This document shows positions 7,744 to 16,275 of a stretch of 53,485 nt of DNA, in pieces. A program made the translations under genes and the position numbers. A model generated the notes under the pieces. The model saw only the letters and a program-made list of their open reading frames with translations, was not told where the DNA came from and searched no databases. The DNA comes from a virus. The stretch spans positions 1-53,485 of IMG/VR virus record IMGVR_UViG_3300006076_000005. One strand, given 5' to 3'. Within the stretch, counting starts at the first letter, position 1, and every line of letters begins with the position of its first letter.

Positions 7744-9912
7744 TTAGCTTAAAGACTCAACATAGATAGGAAGTTGTCTAACAGCTTCATCAAGATTGAT
7801 CACATTGGCTACTACAACAATTGGTAAGAATGGTTGATGTTTGAAGCTTAGGATAACATCATTTTGATCGTATTTAGCTTTGCCTTCTCTTACACCATAA
7901 CTAAGTACAAATTCATTTTTAACCCATGTTACACCAAAGCTTAATGGGTTAGCTGCTTTATTAATGTTAGCGTCAAGTTGTCTGTCGATACCGAAACTGA
8001 TGATCATTTTGTCATCCATGATGCTATATTTAGAACTAACTACAACATATCTGAATTTTTCATCTTCGAAAGATTTGAAGTATTGGTTAATCTTAGCACT
8101 AGTACCAATAATAACTACTGGTTTTTGTCCTGGATAGTAATGATCGAATGCAAATTTATAATTAGATTTAGTATACATATCCCAAGCAATAGTTTTGATA
8201 TAAAGTTCAAATGCTGCTTGAATATCTACTAATCTTTCTGAAGTTTTTAAGCTGTTAACAAGTCTTTTAACATCGATAACTAAGTTATCTTTATGATATT
8301 TGTTAATTAAGAAGTTAGCAACACCAAATGTTTTATAATCATTCGCCATATGTGGTAATGCTGCGATGTATTTAAATAGTGTTGTAAATCCATGCGCGTT
8401 CATAGCGTCTACACTATATCCAACTAAGCTATAAAGACCTTTAGGTTTTTTGTCGCTTCCAAGTTGGAACGCAGGTGTTTTTTCAGAAAGTTTAACTCTT
8501 GAAGGAACATTATAAACAAATGCATAACTAGAGATGTTAAGTCTTTTTCCTTCATATCTTCCCATTTCGTTGTTACCATAAGCTTCTATGTCATAAGCTG
8601 CTAATTTAGCTCCGCTAACAGCTGCAACTGCATCTGTATAATCATCAGGACTTAACTCATTTCCATTGTTGTCGTAAATACCTTTGAATTTACTGCTAAA
8701 TTGATTTACTAAGATGTTGGCAGTATCAACGTTAGCATCACCTTTGAAGTTAACTTCTAAGATCATATAGTAACCGTCTGTTAAATCTTGTAAAGCTTTA
8801 ATTTGTGTTGGTTTTCCACTAGCTGTAATAAATGGTGCTTTGAAAATGAATGATCTAGACTCGTTAAGTTGCATATCTTTATCATTACCATCTAGCGTAT
8901 ACAAGAATGAAATAGGTAATCCACCAACTTCTTTTCTATAAAGTTCTTTTACATCATTACCATCTTTGTCTTTACCAGTGATCCAGAAGTATACTGTTTC
9001 AATGTTTAATACTGGTAAAATAGTATCTAATTCGTTTAAGAACCCTTTTGCTAAAAGTGTGTCTGTTTGGCTAAGATTTAAGATATTTGTTTCAACACCA
9101 GCTTTGATAGCTGCAGTTGTGACTTTAACACCATCCATTAATTCAACTTCTTTTTTAGCACCCTCTTCGTTTAATAAATAATTAGTATTAACATACTCGC
9201 CATCTACTCTTAAGATAGGATAAAGTCTGTTTCCATCGATAACGTATCTGTTAAAGTCTTCGATATGCTTAATATATGGTTCTTTTTTGTAATCCACTGG
9301 TTTACCGTTAGGTAATCTTTTAAATGGTGTAATGTAATGGATAACATCAACTTCTACATAAATTTCTTGTGTGTCAATATCTAATTGTACTGTTGGGAAG
9401 AATGTTTCAATAACAGGATCTTGTTTTTTCTCAATGCTGTTAAATGCTACTGTAAAGAATACAGATTTTTTAATATCGATGCTGTTAACATCTTCATTAG
9501 CTGGAATTAACGAACTATAAAGATCTTCTGAGTTGTTTATGGCAGGCGAAAGATCTCTACTAACAGAAACAACTTCAATATTTTCATTAGCCGCTTTTAA
9601 TTCTTCTGCTAATCTACTTTGTCTTTTAGATAATTTTTCAAGTGTTTCAACAGGATTTAAAACACTTTTAACTAACCTAGTTGATTTTTCAACTAGATCT
9701 TCACTATCATCATCACTACCGATACTATCTTCATGCGCTATACCTGTTGTAAGCGCTGCTTGAATAGTATTTAAAAAGTTAACAGCTTCAGGTGTTGTAG
9801 TTCCAATATCTTCACCAGCTGCAACAAGTTTACCGATACTTTTTAGTTCATCTTGCGTATAATTATCAATTTTCTCTGCAAGATTATTTAAAATAGTTTC
9901 TATTTTACCCAT
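7744..9912 (-). CDS. Major capsid protein, phiKZ-like, with cleavable propeptide
   Basis: 722 residues, close to the roughly 750 of the phiKZ capsid protein. The N-terminal 140 residues are a helical, acidic propeptide or scaffold-like region. It contains several A-x-E sites of the kind used by phiKZ-type prohead proteases: KAANE-N at 110 and IPANE-D at 140. After residue 140 the sequence turns beta-rich and hydrophobic (KKSVFFTVAFNSIEKK), as expected for a HK97-fold shell protein. The C-terminus (PFLPIVVVANVINLDEAV) resembles the end of giant-phage capsid proteins. The ATG at 9912 has AAGGAG, and a very strong terminator follows. Base composition is slightly richer in GC than neighbours, as often seen for highly expressed phage genes. 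Assignment rests on length, propeptide and synteny with RNAP beta. Confidence 0.8.
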   Translation of the reverse strand: MGKIETILNNLAEKIDNYTQDELKSIGKLVAAGEDIGTTTPEAVNFLNTIQAALTTGIAHEDSIGSDDDSEDLVEKSTRLVKSVLNPVETLEKLSKRQSRLAEELKAANENIEVVSVSRDLSPAINNSEDLYSSLIPANEDVNSIDIKKSVFFTVAFNSIEKKQDPVIETFFPTVQLDIDTQEIYVEVDVIHYITPFKRLPNGKPVDYKKEPYIKHIEDFNRYVIDGNRLYPILRVDGEYVNTNYLLNEEGAKKEVELMDGVKVTTAAIKAGVETNILNLSQTDTLLAKGFLNELDTILPVLNIETVYFWITGKDKDGNDVKELYRKEVGGLPISFLYTLDGNDKDMQLNESRSFIFKAPFITASGKPTQIKALQDLTDGYYMILEVNFKGDANVDTANILVNQFSSKFKGIYDNNGNELSPDDYTDAVAAVSGAKLAAYDIEAYGNNEMGRYEGKRLNISSYAFVYNVPSRVKLSEKTPAFQLGSDKKPKGLYSLVGYSVDAMNAHGFTTLFKYIAALPHMANDYKTFGVANFLINKYHKDNLVIDVKRLVNSLKTSERLVDIQAAFELYIKTIAWDMYTKSNYKFAFDHYYPGQKPVVIIGTSAKINQYFKSFEDEKFRYVVVSSKYSIMDDKMIISFGIDRQLDANINKAANPLSFGVTWVKNEFVLSYGVREGKAKYDQNDVILSFKHQPFLPIVVVANVINLDEAVRQLPIYVESLS

Positions 9913-9978
9913 TTTTTTACTCCTTATAATGTTTGATTTATTAAATTCAATATATGATTTAGATAAGCTCTGTTAAAG

Positions 9979-10641
9979 TTAAATATTCATGATCATTTTT
10001 GTTTTAACATCGATATACAAAAACTCAGTAAGTTTCTTAACTTTTATATTTACTTCTTCTAAACCCCAAACTTTTTCATAATTTATAACAAAATCCAATA
10101 AAGCCATAAAATATTCTATAAAGATTTTTTTCTTATTTAAATCGTATTCTCTTAATGTAATGGCTTTTTCATAATCCAATCCTAGTAATACAAGATTAAA
10201 TGTTTCTAATATTACTGCGTCATTTCTAAGTGCATTTTCGTCTATAGTAGTATCTTTGGTTTCAGTTCTTACCATATTAGGTTCTTCTATGTTTAAAATC
10301 TTTAATAAATACTTTAAATTATAGTATAATGTTTTTATTTCTTTCATCTCTTTCTCAAGGCCCAGGTTTTTAAATCTTTCATATAGATCAAAACTACCAT
10401 CACCAATACTTAAACTAGATGTCAAAAACGTATCAAGTTGTCTAAGGTTTAATACTAACGGTAAAAGAATACGTTCTATATCCTCCATACTTAAGTTAAT
10501 CAATAAGTCATTAATTAATAATCTTGCTTGTAATTTATCGTTAAGCTTATTCTCTTTTAATTTAAAAAGAAAATTTTTTATAGAATTAAGGTTGCTTCTA
10601 TAATGTTCCAGTTCGTTCTTTGTTAGGAAAATAGGTATCAT
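9979..10641 (-). CDS. Hypothetical all-helical protein upstream of capsid gene
   Basis: 220 residues. The ATG at 10641 (MIPIFLTKNELEHY) has AAAAGGAG 5 nt upstream and is preferred over an upstream ATG at 10671, which has none. The protein is almost entirely alpha-helical and Leu/Lys/Glu-rich (FLFKLKENKLNDKLQARLLI) and shows no membrane segment or enzyme motif. Only 66 nt separate it from the capsid gene, so it may be co-transcribed with it. The function is not recognisable. Confidence 0.7.
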   Translation of the reverse strand: MIPIFLTKNELEHYRSNLNSIKNFLFKLKENKLNDKLQARLLINDLLINLSMEDIERILLPLVLNLRQLDTFLTSSLSIGDGSFDLYERFKNLGLEKEMKEIKTLYYNLKYLLKILNIEEPNMVRTETKDTTIDENALRNDAVILETFNLVLLGLDYEKAITLREYDLNKKKIFIEYFMALLDFVINYEKVWGLEEVNIKVKKLTEFLYIDVKTKMIMNI

Positions 10642-10740
10642 GATTACTCCTTTTATTTTTCTTATATGCATAAAAAATCATTGAAAAAGTTATTTGTAGC
10701 ACGTGATGAATTGATTCTATTTATAATTAAAGGAGCATAA

Positions 10741-12228
10741 ATGAACGAACTAGAAGTATTCTTAAAATCTCTCCTATTATTAGCGGCCGAATACAAACTA
10801 AAAGGAGGGATAGAGTCTAAAGAACTAGTTGAAGAAATATTAAAAGAAACAGAAAACAGAAACCAAGTTAAGGTTTATAAAGATAATACGGAATTAGTAG
10901 ATAAACTAAGAAAGATACTTTACGAGATTATAGAAGGGAAGGTGCAGCCAAAGGAAGATAACTTAATAGATATAGAAGTCTTATTAGTAGAACAACCTTA
11001 TTACATAAAGTTATTCGAAAAATATATTAACAAAGAAGTAACAGAAAATGTTCTAAGTAATCTTAAAAAGAGTTTATTATCAGAATTGAAGGCTGTTAAA
11101 GCTAAAAAAATAGGATTAGATTTTTTGGGTAGATTGAACAGAACCAAAAACATAGATGAACTTTTAGAAAAGGTTATAAATAATTTACAAAAAATAAAAG
11201 ATGAGAAAGAAGTTAAGATAGCAGGGTTGGTGGCCGAGGTTGATTTAATGTCTGAAGATAGTGTTAAATCTATAGCTAAAAGAGCTAAAGATTTAGCTGT
11301 TGGTGAAGGAGGATTTAGAACGGGTTGGCCGTGCATAAACGAAATGACCCAAGGAGGTTTTAGAAGAGGAGAGTTTATTACAGTTTCTGCTTTACAACAT
11401 AACTATAAATCAGGTTTTGTGAAATCTATATTTGCGCAAATGTTGAGACTCAATGAACCTAAACTAGAAGATCCTAGTAAAAAACCTATGGTTCTATTTA
11501 TAAGTCTAGAAGAAGAATTAGAGAACATATTTTTATTCCTTTATCAGTATTTGAAATTCTCTGTAGAAAATGTTGCTTTAACTAAATCAGAATTAAAAGA
11601 GATAGATCAAGAAGAGATGAGTAAATATGTAGCCAAACATTTAACTTCAAAAGGTTTTTATCCAAAACTTATGAGGTTCAATCCTTCTTATTTAACATAT
11701 GAGAAATTGTTTAAAATAGTAGAAGATTTTGAAGCATCAGGTTATGAAGTTCAAGCTGTTATAGTAGACTATGTTAAAAAGATGAATAGAGCAGGTTGTA
11801 ATAGTAGTGGACCACAAGGAACTGATCTATTAGATCTATTTTCAAGGATAAGGAACTTTATGAGTAGTAAGAAAATAACATTCATAACACCTCATCAGTT
11901 ATCTTCAGAAGCTAAGAGACTTATCAGAAATAGGATGCCTGTAGACGAGTTCGTTAAGTTTGTAGCTCATAAAGGTTATTACGCAGATAGTGCTCAATTA
12001 GACCAAGAGATAGATTTGGAGATATTCTTAGGTAAAGCTAAAATAAACAGAGAATGGTATCTAGCTGTTCAATTAGGTAAACATAGGATAGCAACAACAT
12101 TACCAGAAGAGAAAAAATTCACTATGTTAAAATTCCCTAGACAGATGGTTCCTATTCCAGAAGAAAATGAACATCACGATTTAGTTTGTACTGTAGCTAA
12201 TACAGAACAAGATGAATTTGATTTCTAA
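10741..12228 (+). CDS. DnaB-like replicative helicase (RecA fold) with degenerate P-loop
   Basis: 495 residues. An N-terminal helical half (1-180) is followed by a DnaB/gp41-type ATPase domain. The hallmark lead-in is FRTGWPCINEMTQGGFRRGE (192-211), then FITVSALQHNYKSGF in place of the Walker A loop. The loop has A and Y where GxxxxGKS has glycines, but Lys223 and Ser224 remain. Walker B is AVIVDYVKK, motif H4 reads ITPHQLSSEAKR, and KHRIATT provides the basic finger region. I recall a similar QH.YK(T/S)G loop in helicases of phiKZ relatives. It should unwind DNA 5'-3' at the phage fork. The C-terminus is an acidic-aromatic tip, EQDEFDF. The ATG at 10741 has AAAGGAG. Confidence 0.8.
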   Translation: MNELEVFLKSLLLLAAEYKLKGGIESKELVEEILKETENRNQVKVYKDNTELVDKLRKILYEIIEGKVQPKEDNLIDIEVLLVEQPYYIKLFEKYINKEVTENVLSNLKKSLLSELKAVKAKKIGLDFLGRLNRTKNIDELLEKVINNLQKIKDEKEVKIAGLVAEVDLMSEDSVKSIAKRAKDLAVGEGGFRTGWPCINEMTQGGFRRGEFITVSALQHNYKSGFVKSIFAQMLRLNEPKLEDPSKKPMVLFISLEEELENIFLFLYQYLKFSVENVALTKSELKEIDQEEMSKYVAKHLTSKGFYPKLMRFNPSYLTYEKLFKIVEDFEASGYEVQAVIVDYVKKMNRAGCNSSGPQGTDLLDLFSRIRNFMSSKKITFITPHQLSSEAKRLIRNRMPVDEFVKFVAHKGYYADSAQLDQEIDLEIFLGKAKINREWYLAVQLGKHRIATTLPEEKKFTMLKFPRQMVPIPEENEHHDLVCTVANTEQDEFDF

Positions 12229-12252
12229 TTAAAACTACAAAAGGAGGTTAGA

Positions 12253-12585
12253 ATGTCTGGTTTACTAGTATTGATTTTAACAACAGCATCGCTTATTTTT
12301 ACAATGGTAGGAATTATGATAATGGCAAACAAACTGGCTGAAAAACTTTATGAGAAATTTTTTTGTAAGCCCAACGATGTTCATAGATTTAATAAAACAT
12401 TTGCTATAGAAATTCTTATTTTAATCTTATTCGGATATCTTTTATCTTCTATTACTAAAGAACAAACCTATTATATTTTAAAACAAAATGGTGAATTAGT
12501 TAAACATGTTGAGATTAGTTTGTTGGGACATAAAATAGCTGAAGGCGATAAAGTTTTAAAATATAAAAAAGAAAACAACTACTAG
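12253..12585 (+). CDS. Small inner-membrane protein
   Basis: 110 residues with two hydrophobic segments: residues about 3-25 (LLVLILTTASLIFTMVGIMI) and 53-68 (IEILILILFGYLLSS). A short basic loop joins them and the C-terminal tail is hydrophilic and Lys-rich. The ATG at 12253 follows AAAGGAGG. It is 24 nt downstream of the helicase gene and presumably co-transcribed with it. The function is unknown. A helical hairpin with the C-terminus on the same side as the N-terminus is the likely topology. Its TAG stop lies inside the terminator hairpin. Confidence 0.75.
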   Translation: MSGLLVLILTTASLIFTMVGIMIMANKLAEKLYEKFFCKPNDVHRFNKTFAIEILILILFGYLLSSITKEQTYYILKQNGELVKHVEISLLGHKIAEGDKVLKYKKENNY

Positions 12586-12608
12586 TAGTCGTTAAGACTA
12601 CTAGTAGT
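12578..12608. terminator. Bidirectional terminator containing both stop codons
   Basis: A perfect 13-bp stem ACTACTAGTAGTC / GACTACTAGTAGT with loop GTTAA between convergent genes. The plus-gene TAG (12583-12585) and the minus-gene stop (12601-12603) both sit in the stem. Confidence 0.8.
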
Positions 12609-13533
12609 TCTGTATTCCTAATTTATAAGGTATAGAGCCTTTAGTGAAAATTATAGGTTGGTATTTAGTACCATTTTTTTCTCCATTTTTATACTCTATA
12701 TCAACACCTAGAATAAAACTATTTGTGTTAGCTTTTAATAAATCTTCTAGTGGAACTATAGCAGATGTTCCATTTACTTTTTTTTGCCAAAATAGTTCAG
12801 CATCGCCTATACCTGTTCTAAATAGTTTAAATGTTGTCTTTTTAAGATTTTCTATAGGTTTTATAGTTAGTGCAAGACCGTCTTCAACATCTGGGTTTTC
12901 CTCAGGGGTTTTTATAACAATTTCAGGAATAGGTTTAATATAAATAGGTTGTGTGGCAAACTCACTTACATCTCCACTTGATGCTCCGTGCGCTACTTTT
13001 ATAATATAAACTCTTCCTTCTTTTAAAATAATATTATCCATAAACTTACTTGTTAAATCATTTCTATCTTTAGGAAGCACAAAAACTGGTTTACCATCAC
13101 TTGTTTCAATTATCCAACTTGTGAATAAATGTTTAGCGTTACCAGAAGTTGAAATCTCGTTAGTTTTAATAGTGAATAATGTCGATGGAAAATTATCATA
13201 AGGAAAATCCAAATAAATAAAAGGTTTAGCCACCATAGATGGTATATCATATCTCTGAACTACTTTAGTATAATCTTTAGCCTTTATAATACTAACAGTA
13301 GCTTCGAAGATAGTTTTGTTAGTAATAACTCTTGCAAAACCATAATAAGTTTTATTAGGGTCTAGATCAACATCAAATACTATAGAAGTAAGATGTCTCT
13401 TATCTGCTTTTGATTCTACTATTACATTTTTACCTTTAGGATCTTCTGCTAATTTCCAATCAGTTGCTTCATGTTTCCAACCTAATGACTCTGGTAGGTC
13501 TGGTTTGTTGATACTTAATACTACTAATCCCAT
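12601..13533 (-). CDS. Beta-sandwich virion protein (FN3/Ig-like repeats)
   Basis: 310 residues, almost entirely beta-strand by composition. The N-terminal stretch TDWKLAEDPKGKNVIVES, then DKRHLTSIVFDVDLDP and YYGFARV, follows the pattern of fibronectin/Ig-like modules in phage fibre and decoration proteins (T.W..A.D......S..D...LTS......T.YY..AR). Two further modules appear, at about residues 100-200 and 210-310. It has no signal peptide. The ATG at 13533 has AAGGAG. It is probably exposed on the virion (head decoration, tail or fibre). The smaller protein at 51997-52404 has a similar composition. Confidence 0.65.
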   Translation of the reverse strand: MGLVVLSINKPDLPESLGWKHEATDWKLAEDPKGKNVIVESKADKRHLTSIVFDVDLDPNKTYYGFARVITNKTIFEATVSIIKAKDYTKVVQRYDIPSMVAKPFIYLDFPYDNFPSTLFTIKTNEISTSGNAKHLFTSWIIETSDGKPVFVLPKDRNDLTSKFMDNIILKEGRVYIIKVAHGASSGDVSEFATQPIYIKPIPEIVIKTPEENPDVEDGLALTIKPIENLKKTTFKLFRTGIGDAELFWQKKVNGTSAIVPLEDLLKANTNSFILGVDIEYKNGEKNGTKYQPIIFTKGSIPYKLGIQNY

Positions 13534-13594
13534 AATAACTCCTTGTTGACTGATTATTTATATTAAAGTTTATTCAGTAAAATTCAAGTAGCAA

Positions 13595-13622
13595 CAGTTA
13601 GGGCATGTGTTTACCCTAACTG
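13595..13622 (-). terminator. Intrinsic terminator
   Basis: A 9-bp stem CAGTTAGGG / CCCTAACTG with a 10-nt loop, 30 nt after the stop of the SF2 helicase gene on the minus strand. Confidence 0.6.
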
Positions 13623-13651
13623 CATACTATTATTTTTATAAGTATGGTTTA

Positions 13652-15208
13652 TTAAATTTGTTCACTATAACGTTTAAATTCTAATCCACTGACCCTATCT
13701 CTAAAGAATTCAACTCTATCTTTAGTATATCTTATATGCGAAGGTATATCTTCGGAATAGGTAAATACAAAGAACACATCGCCATCGTCTCTTTTTCTTA
13801 ATCTACCTTTAGTTTGTTCATTAGCCGCAAGAGATTGTATATTGATAGTCTGTATAACAGTTAATAGATTAGGAATATCTAGCGCAACACCAGCGCTTTG
13901 TAATGTACTAACTATAATATTGCTTGTTAAGATAATATCATAAGGATCTTCTTCAGTATACTTATTTATAATAAGATCAGAGTAATGTTCTCTTAAATAA
14001 TCTCTTATCACAGTACACATTTTAACAGTTCCAGCATAAATTAAACATTTATCATCGTCCTTTCTTTTCTTTTTAATGTAAAACTCATCAACTAGATTTT
14101 TAATAAATTTTAGATAGTTCTTTAAAACATTATTCCTACGCATGATAGATTTTTCAAATTTAGCTTGGTTATAACCTCTACTTGTTTTAAATGCTATCCT
14201 AGAAGGACTTTCAAATCTATAAGCAATACCATATGCTTTAATATATTTATCATAAGTAACAATATTAGATATGCGATGGTTATCGGGAATGATAGTTCTA
14301 TACATATTTTCAACATTCCTTTTATTAGATATTAATGTAGCAGTTAGTATTAACATAAATCTCACATTAGCAAATAAACTAGTTTTAACAACTTGATGAA
14401 AATGTTGATGTCCTTCATCGTTAAGTATAGTGTCCACTTTCATTTTTTCAAATATCATTTCAGGATGTATATCGCCATATCCTATAAAACCTCCAGATAG
14501 ATATGTCTTTATAAAAGTATTGATGCTAGGTAAGCTTATTATAAAACATTTGTATTTAACAAGATCTTTGTCTTCCATTTCTAATAATCTTAAAAAGCTA
14601 TTAGAACCTTGTAATATCATAATTTCATCTTCTTTTATGTTAGTTAGATATGTTATATCGTTCTTCCATTTTTCCATATATACAGGTAGGATCAATACAG
14701 CAAATCTTTTCTTAATCTTACTTAAAGCGTACATAGAGATAAAAGTTTTACCTTTACCTGTTTGTAGATCTACTAAAACATTATTTGTTTTGGCATTTAT
14801 AATTGCTTTAGCGTACTCTTCTTGATAATCTCTAGGTCTGAAATCTTTATTTATTTCAAATTCTACATCCTTACCTTTTATAGGTTCATGATGTTTTAAA
14901 ACAAAATCAAATCCATTGTGTTCCACATATTCTAACAATTCATCAAGCAAGGTTCTTGGTATTCTAAAACAATTATCACTTCTGCTTATACCTGGTATTT
15001 TTTCTTCTACAATGAAAAAATCGTGTTCCTTTGTTTTCTTAATAGTTAATCTTCTAGTTTTAGGATCTTTAACTTTAACATAATTAAATAAAGATAGTCT
15101 ATATAGAAAACTATTAAGCGATGTATACAACTGTGTGAAATTTTTACTTGTTATCTTAATGAATTGCCCATATACATCTATCTTTACTTGTAATGGCTTT
15201 TTCATCAT
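13652..15208 (-). CDS. Superfamily 2 DNA/RNA helicase (UvsW-like)
   Basis: 518 residues with the full SF2 motif set. A Q-type lead-in FRPRDYQEEY (about 123-132) is followed by Walker A LQTGKGKT (148-155), the DExH box NDEGHQHF (263-270) and motif III ILTAT (287-291). Motif V is IVSTLQSAGVALDIP and motif VI is EQTKGRLRKRDDG. The roughly 120-residue N-terminal extension and overall size match T4 UvsW-type recombination helicases and similar phage proteins. Its probable role is branch migration, fork remodelling or restart. The ATG at 15208 is preceded by AAAGGAG; a second ATG follows immediately. It is the last gene of the RNAP-containing minus block. Confidence 0.85.
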   Translation of the reverse strand: MMKKPLQVKIDVYGQFIKITSKNFTQLYTSLNSFLYRLSLFNYVKVKDPKTRRLTIKKTKEHDFFIVEEKIPGISRSDNCFRIPRTLLDELLEYVEHNGFDFVLKHHEPIKGKDVEFEINKDFRPRDYQEEYAKAIINAKTNNVLVDLQTGKGKTFISMYALSKIKKRFAVLILPVYMEKWKNDITYLTNIKEDEIMILQGSNSFLRLLEMEDKDLVKYKCFIISLPSINTFIKTYLSGGFIGYGDIHPEMIFEKMKVDTILNDEGHQHFHQVVKTSLFANVRFMLILTATLISNKRNVENMYRTIIPDNHRISNIVTYDKYIKAYGIAYRFESPSRIAFKTSRGYNQAKFEKSIMRRNNVLKNYLKFIKNLVDEFYIKKKRKDDDKCLIYAGTVKMCTVIRDYLREHYSDLIINKYTEEDPYDIILTSNIIVSTLQSAGVALDIPNLLTVIQTINIQSLAANEQTKGRLRKRDDGDVFFVFTYSEDIPSHIRYTKDRVEFFRDRVSGLEFKRYSEQI

Positions 15209-15246
15209 GATTACTCCTTTAAATAGTTATCTTTCAGTTTAGTTAT

Positions 15247-15276
15247 GTGGGTATAAAAAAGTATAGAAACAAAAGA
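15247..15276 (-). promoter_or_regulatory. Candidate phage promoter element
   Basis: On the minus strand it reads TTGTTTCTATACTTTTTTAT, starting just after the terminator at 15281-15307 and 39-68 nt upstream of the SF2 helicase start. It is close to the copy before the RNAP beta C-part gene (TTGTTTCAATATTTTTTTAT). Confidence 0.35.
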
Positions 15277-15280
15277 AGAA

Positions 15281-15307
15281 GGTTAGTGGTAATAGATACC
15301 ACTAACC
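15281..15307 (-). terminator. Intrinsic terminator
   Basis: A perfect 11-bp stem GGTTAGTGGTA / TACCACTAACC downstream of the small membrane-protein gene, followed on the minus strand by TTCTTCTTTTGTTTC. Confidence 0.75.
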
Positions 15308-15312
15308 TTATT

Positions 15313-15786
15313 TTATATAACGTAAGGAACTCCTTTTCTCTTAAAAATGAGTCTTTTAACAATATAAGTTCTGGGGAGACTCAGTTCTTTCGATAATCTT
15401 GTTATAAAAACTTTACTAGTTTTTATCATATCCTCTACATCTTTCTTAAAGGATAATTCTTCTATTAGACTACTTATTAATTTAGCCGCATGTTTGAATG
15501 TTAAATATTTGTTAAAACTTATAATAAAGAAAAATCCTGTTATAATAATAGCTATACCACTAAATGTTGATAATAAGACTAAAACATTGTTAACGGACAA
15601 TTTCTTATCACCGACTTCAAAAAACAGAAGTGTTATTAACTCCACGGGTAATAAGATTAGAAGAATCAAAGTTAAAATAGCGTATTGCCTTTTTTTCTTG
15701 TTAAAAAATTCTCTTAAAGTTTTTAACCTTAAGATATACTCATCCATTCCTTTATTAGTAATAAAACTCTTTAATTCTTGTAACAT
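15313..15786 (-). CDS. Small membrane protein, two transmembrane helices
   Basis: 157 residues. After a basic amphipathic N-terminus come two hydrophobic helices, about 35-58 (AILTLILLILLPVELITLLF) and 72-92 (LSTFSGIAIIITGFFFIISF). A cytoplasmic-looking C-terminal domain (ISSLIEELSFKKDVEDM) ends basic (RLIFKRKGVPYVI). The start overlaps the previous gene by 16 nt, so translation is coupled. The function is unknown. It forms a pair with the membrane protein upstream, in the same block as the RNAP genes. Confidence 0.7.
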   Translation of the reverse strand: MLQELKSFITNKGMDEYILRLKTLREFFNKKKRQYAILTLILLILLPVELITLLFFEVGDKKLSVNNVLVLLSTFSGIAIIITGFFFIISFNKYLTFKHAAKLISSLIEELSFKKDVEDMIKTSKVFITRLSKELSLPRTYIVKRLIFKRKGVPYVI

Positions 15787-16175
15787 GTCGGATCCTTATC
15801 CTTTTTTTCTTTGGAACATATACTGTCTTCATTAAGTTCCATTTTTCTACTAAAAATGCATATATTTGCAACCATAACAATGATCTTCATCAATGTTATT
15901 ATTCTACAGTCATTGCTATCGCTATTACAAAATTTAGTAATGAGATCGTCTACCTCATCTACGTTTTTCATATGTGTATATAAAACATATGTTAGGGTTG
16001 AAGCTATAAAAATAGAACTTATCAACGCTAGATAGATTTTAATACCTACAATAAAACCTTCTACAAAGATAAGAGATAATACAGCAGTGATTAATAAGAA
16101 AGAAACTAAAAAAGATAGAATAAAAAAATAAACAGATATTTTTTTTAAGATAACAACTTTATCTTCTAGAACCAT
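15771..16175 (-). CDS. Small membrane protein with Cys-rich C-terminus
   Basis: 134 residues from the ATG at 16175, which has AAAGGA 6 nt upstream; an ATG at 16181 is too close to that site. Two hydrophobic helices lie at about residues 14-35 (FFILSFLVSFLLITAVLSLI) and 43-62 (IKIYLALISSIFIASTLTYV). The tail has five cysteines (CNSDSNDC, NICIF, DSICSKEK, DPTCYKN). The cysteine pattern may bind metal or form disulfides. It overlaps the next membrane-protein gene. The function is unknown. Confidence 0.7.
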   Translation of the reverse strand: MVLEDKVVILKKISVYFFILSFLVSFLLITAVLSLIFVEGFIVGIKIYLALISSIFIASTLTYVLYTHMKNVDEVDDLITKFCNSDSNDCRIITLMKIIVMVANICIFSRKMELNEDSICSKEKKDKDPTCYKN

Positions 16176-16221
16176 GATCATTCCTTTACTATTATACTAT
16201 TTAAAAATTGGTATCAAAAGT

Positions 16222-16247
16222 TTAGTACTAAATTATTCAAGACAAAC
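16222..16247 (-). promoter_or_regulatory. Candidate phage promoter element
   Basis: Minus strand TTGTCTTGAATAATTTAGTA, 47-72 nt before the membrane-protein pair. It shares TTGTCTTGAAT exactly with the copy at 37884-37910. Confidence 0.35.
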
Positions 16248-16275
16248 TTTTTTAAAACATATATACAAGGGAGAA

